From JAVBOW01 sp031551595 (GTDB lineage: Bacteria > Bacteroidota > Bacteroidia > Bacteroidales > Rikenellaceae), in contig JAVBNK010000205.1 of NCBI GenBank assembly GCA_031551595.1, forward strand, positions 1 through 6,305: 6,305 nt of DNA, in the 5' to 3' direction. The position numbers and the translations under genes are program-made. Under the pieces are notes generated by a model. The model searched no databases and was not told where the DNA came from. It was given only the letters and a program-made list of their open reading frames with translations. Every line of letters starts with the position of its first letter. Within the stretch, counting starts at the first letter, position 1. Positions 5,213 through 6,305 of the stretch are shown here, one piece after another.

Positions 5213-6305
5213 TTAGAATGACACATTCAGGGTGAACGAGTAGGTCGGGCGCAGCGACATGTTGATGGTCGGGGCGGTGCCGTCCTGCGTGGCGGGGTCC
5301 TGGCCTTTGAGTTCGCTGCTGCAGAAGGTGTAGAGGTTGGTCCCCGACAGCGCCACGTAGGCCGATTTCATGCTGATCCTCTCGCAGAATTTCTCCGTGA
5401 AGGAGTAGCGCACCGAAAGCGACTGGATTTTCAGGAAGCTGCCGCTCACCACGCGCAGGTCCGATTTGTCGTACATCGTCCAGACGTTGTCGGCGAACTT
5501 GATCAACTCGCCGTTCATGTTCGACACGCCGCTCCACCACATGCTGTTGTCCAGCGAACCGGAGAACACGTCGCCCGAAACCGCGCCCGGCACGTTCGTG
5601 TGCAGTTCGTCGCCCGGATTGCGCCAGCGGTTGAGGAATTCGCGCCGCACGTTGGCCGTAGGCTGCGGGGCGATGGTTTCGTATTCCGAGTTCACGTTGG
5701 GGTACATGCGCAGCAGCCGGATCTTCGAGCCGAAACTGTAGGTGGTGTTGACCGAGGCCGAGAAGCGTCCCAGGGCGATCGAATGCTGGATGCCGCCCTG
5801 GAGCGTCGGCACGCGCGTGCCGGAATAGACCATCACGTCGGAAAAGATATCGGTCTTCTCCATGTTCCGGTACTTTTCCTTCAGGTCGACCAGCTGGTTG
5901 TCGACGTAAGCCGTGCCTTTCACTCCGTACAGCACCGGTGCGCCCGTGAACGGATCGAGGTGCATGTAACGGTAGGAGTAGAACGAGTTCATCGCCCGCC
6001 CCTGGATCTGGGCCGTACCGTCGAGGTAGTCCTTGTAGTCGATCTGGTTGGTGAGCGTCTTGTTCTTGTAGTCGCCGGCCACGTTGTTGGTCATCCGCCC
6101 GAAGCTGGTATTCATTGACCAGCGGAACCCGTTGGGGTTTCGGTGGCGGGTATCCACCAGCGTGATCCTCAGGTCGATCTCCACGCCCTGGTTTTCGAGC
6201 ACGCCCGCGTTGACCGTCCAGTCCGACTGGCCGTTGATGGACGATACGGCTTTGTCCAGGAACGCGTCGTGGGTCTTTTTGTAATAGTAGGATACGCTGC
6301 CGGCC
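5213..6305 (-). CDS. susC: SusC-family TonB-dependent outer-membrane transporter, C-terminal part (5' end outside window)
   Basis: This is an outer-membrane beta-barrel of the SusC/RagA family, which imports a ligand delivered by its SusD partner using TonB energy. About 363 codons are visible; the family is usually about 1000 residues, so the signal peptide, carboxypeptidase-like domain, plug and first half of the barrel lie beyond the right edge. The frame is open to the edge: the codons before GTG 6202 read SVSYYYKKTHDAFLD and then SDWTVNAGVLENQGVEIDL, the usual late barrel motif with 'NxGxxENxGVE'. Other hallmarks are SGSFLKIQSLSVRYSF, VALSGTNLYTF and the end YSFTLNVSF, whose final aromatic residue is the barrel-assembly signal. 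The stop (TAA) is 13 nt before susD, the standard gene order. The family call is very secure; the ligand cannot be read from this part. Confidence 0.96.
   Translation of the reverse strand, partial: AGSVSYYYKKTHDAFLDKAVSSINGQSDWTVNAGVLENQGVEIDLRITLVDTRHRNPNGFRWSMNTSFGRMTNNVAGDYKNKTLTNQIDYKDYLDGTAQIQGRAMNSFYSYRYMHLDPFTGAPVLYGVKGTAYVDNQLVDLKEKYRNMEKTDIFSDVMVYSGTRVPTLQGGIQHSIALGRFSASVNTTYSFGSKIRLLRMYPNVNSEYETIAPQPTANVRREFLNRWRNPGDELHTNVPGAVSGDVFSGSLDNSMWWSGVSNMNGELIKFADNVWTMYDKSDLRVVSGSFLKIQSLSVRYSFTEKFCERISMKSAYVALSGTNLYTFCSSELKGQDPATQDGTAPTINMSLRPTYSFTLNVSF

Larger units (their letters stand above)
682..6305 (-). other. SusCD-type uptake operon (susC-susD-lipoprotein-BACON lipoprotein-TlpA-like)
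   Basis: Five consecutive same-strand genes are separated by 13, 13, 11 and 18 nt, with no promoter-sized or terminator-like sequence between them, and a strong hairpin follows the last. This supports one leftward transcript that begins beyond the right edge. The start regions are A-rich and mostly lack Shine-Dalgarno motifs, as is normal in Bacteroidetes. No regulator (SusR, hybrid two-component, ECF sigma/anti-sigma) and no glycoside hydrolase is visible, so control and ligand cannot be read here. Confidence 0.85.

Noticed and set aside
5200..5226. Longer susD start at 5226
   Set aside because: It puts nine polar residues before the lipoprotein signal and overlaps the susC end by 14 nt; the ATG at 5199 gives a standard signal peptide and spacing.
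3763..5235. 490-codon plus-strand open frame opposite susD
   Set aside because: It is the mirror of a convincing SusD gene. Long antisense frames are expected in GC-rich coding DNA; the translation has no signal peptide or known motif and is full of V/G/R/H typical of a shadow.
5213..6202. SusC starting at the GTG at 6202
   Set aside because: The frame stays open to the window edge and the upstream codons encode typical SusC barrel sequence, so this GTG is an internal valine of a truncated gene.

Overview
The window looks like chromosomal DNA from a GC-rich gut Bacteroidales, most like Alistipes/Rikenellaceae. The evidence is a SusC/SusD pair, several lipoproteins with acidic residues directly after the lipid-anchor cysteine, A-rich start regions mostly without Shine-Dalgarno motifs, and high coding GC. 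The genus is an inference.

Five genes lie on the minus strand and read right to left as one tight operon. They are the C-terminal third of a SusC TonB-dependent transporter (5213-6305, cut by the right edge), SusD (3760-5199), a lipoprotein resembling the Mx1-type 'putative zinc-binding metallopeptidase' family but without a HExxH motif (2766-3746), a BACON-domain lipoprotein with a C-terminal domain of the DUF1566/Fib_succ_major kind (1801-2754), and an exported protein with two tandem TlpA-like thioredoxin domains (682-1782). The gaps are 13, 13, 11 and 18 nt. A perfect 44-bp palindrome (609-652) lies about 30 bp beyond the last stop codon and should terminate the operon.

Together the genes suggest an outer-membrane uptake system: SusD and two surface lipoproteins capture a ligand, SusC imports it, and a double thioredoxin handles disulfides or reducing equivalents in the periplasm. 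No glycan-degrading enzyme is visible. With a peptidase-like protein and a thiol-redox protein present, a peptide, glycoprotein or thiol-containing ligand is at least as likely as a plain polysaccharide. This is inference, and the genes upstream of susC are not in the window.

The leftmost ~600 bp holds no gene I recognise. It has a terminator-like hairpin flanked by A10 and C11 tracts at the left edge, two contiguous diverged repeat units (132-250 and 251-331) with conserved blocks and several hairpins, an AT-rich patch (about 431-497), and a few very short ORFs. This is the part of the window most likely to hide something undescribed, possibly a structured RNA or a small mobile or regulatory element.
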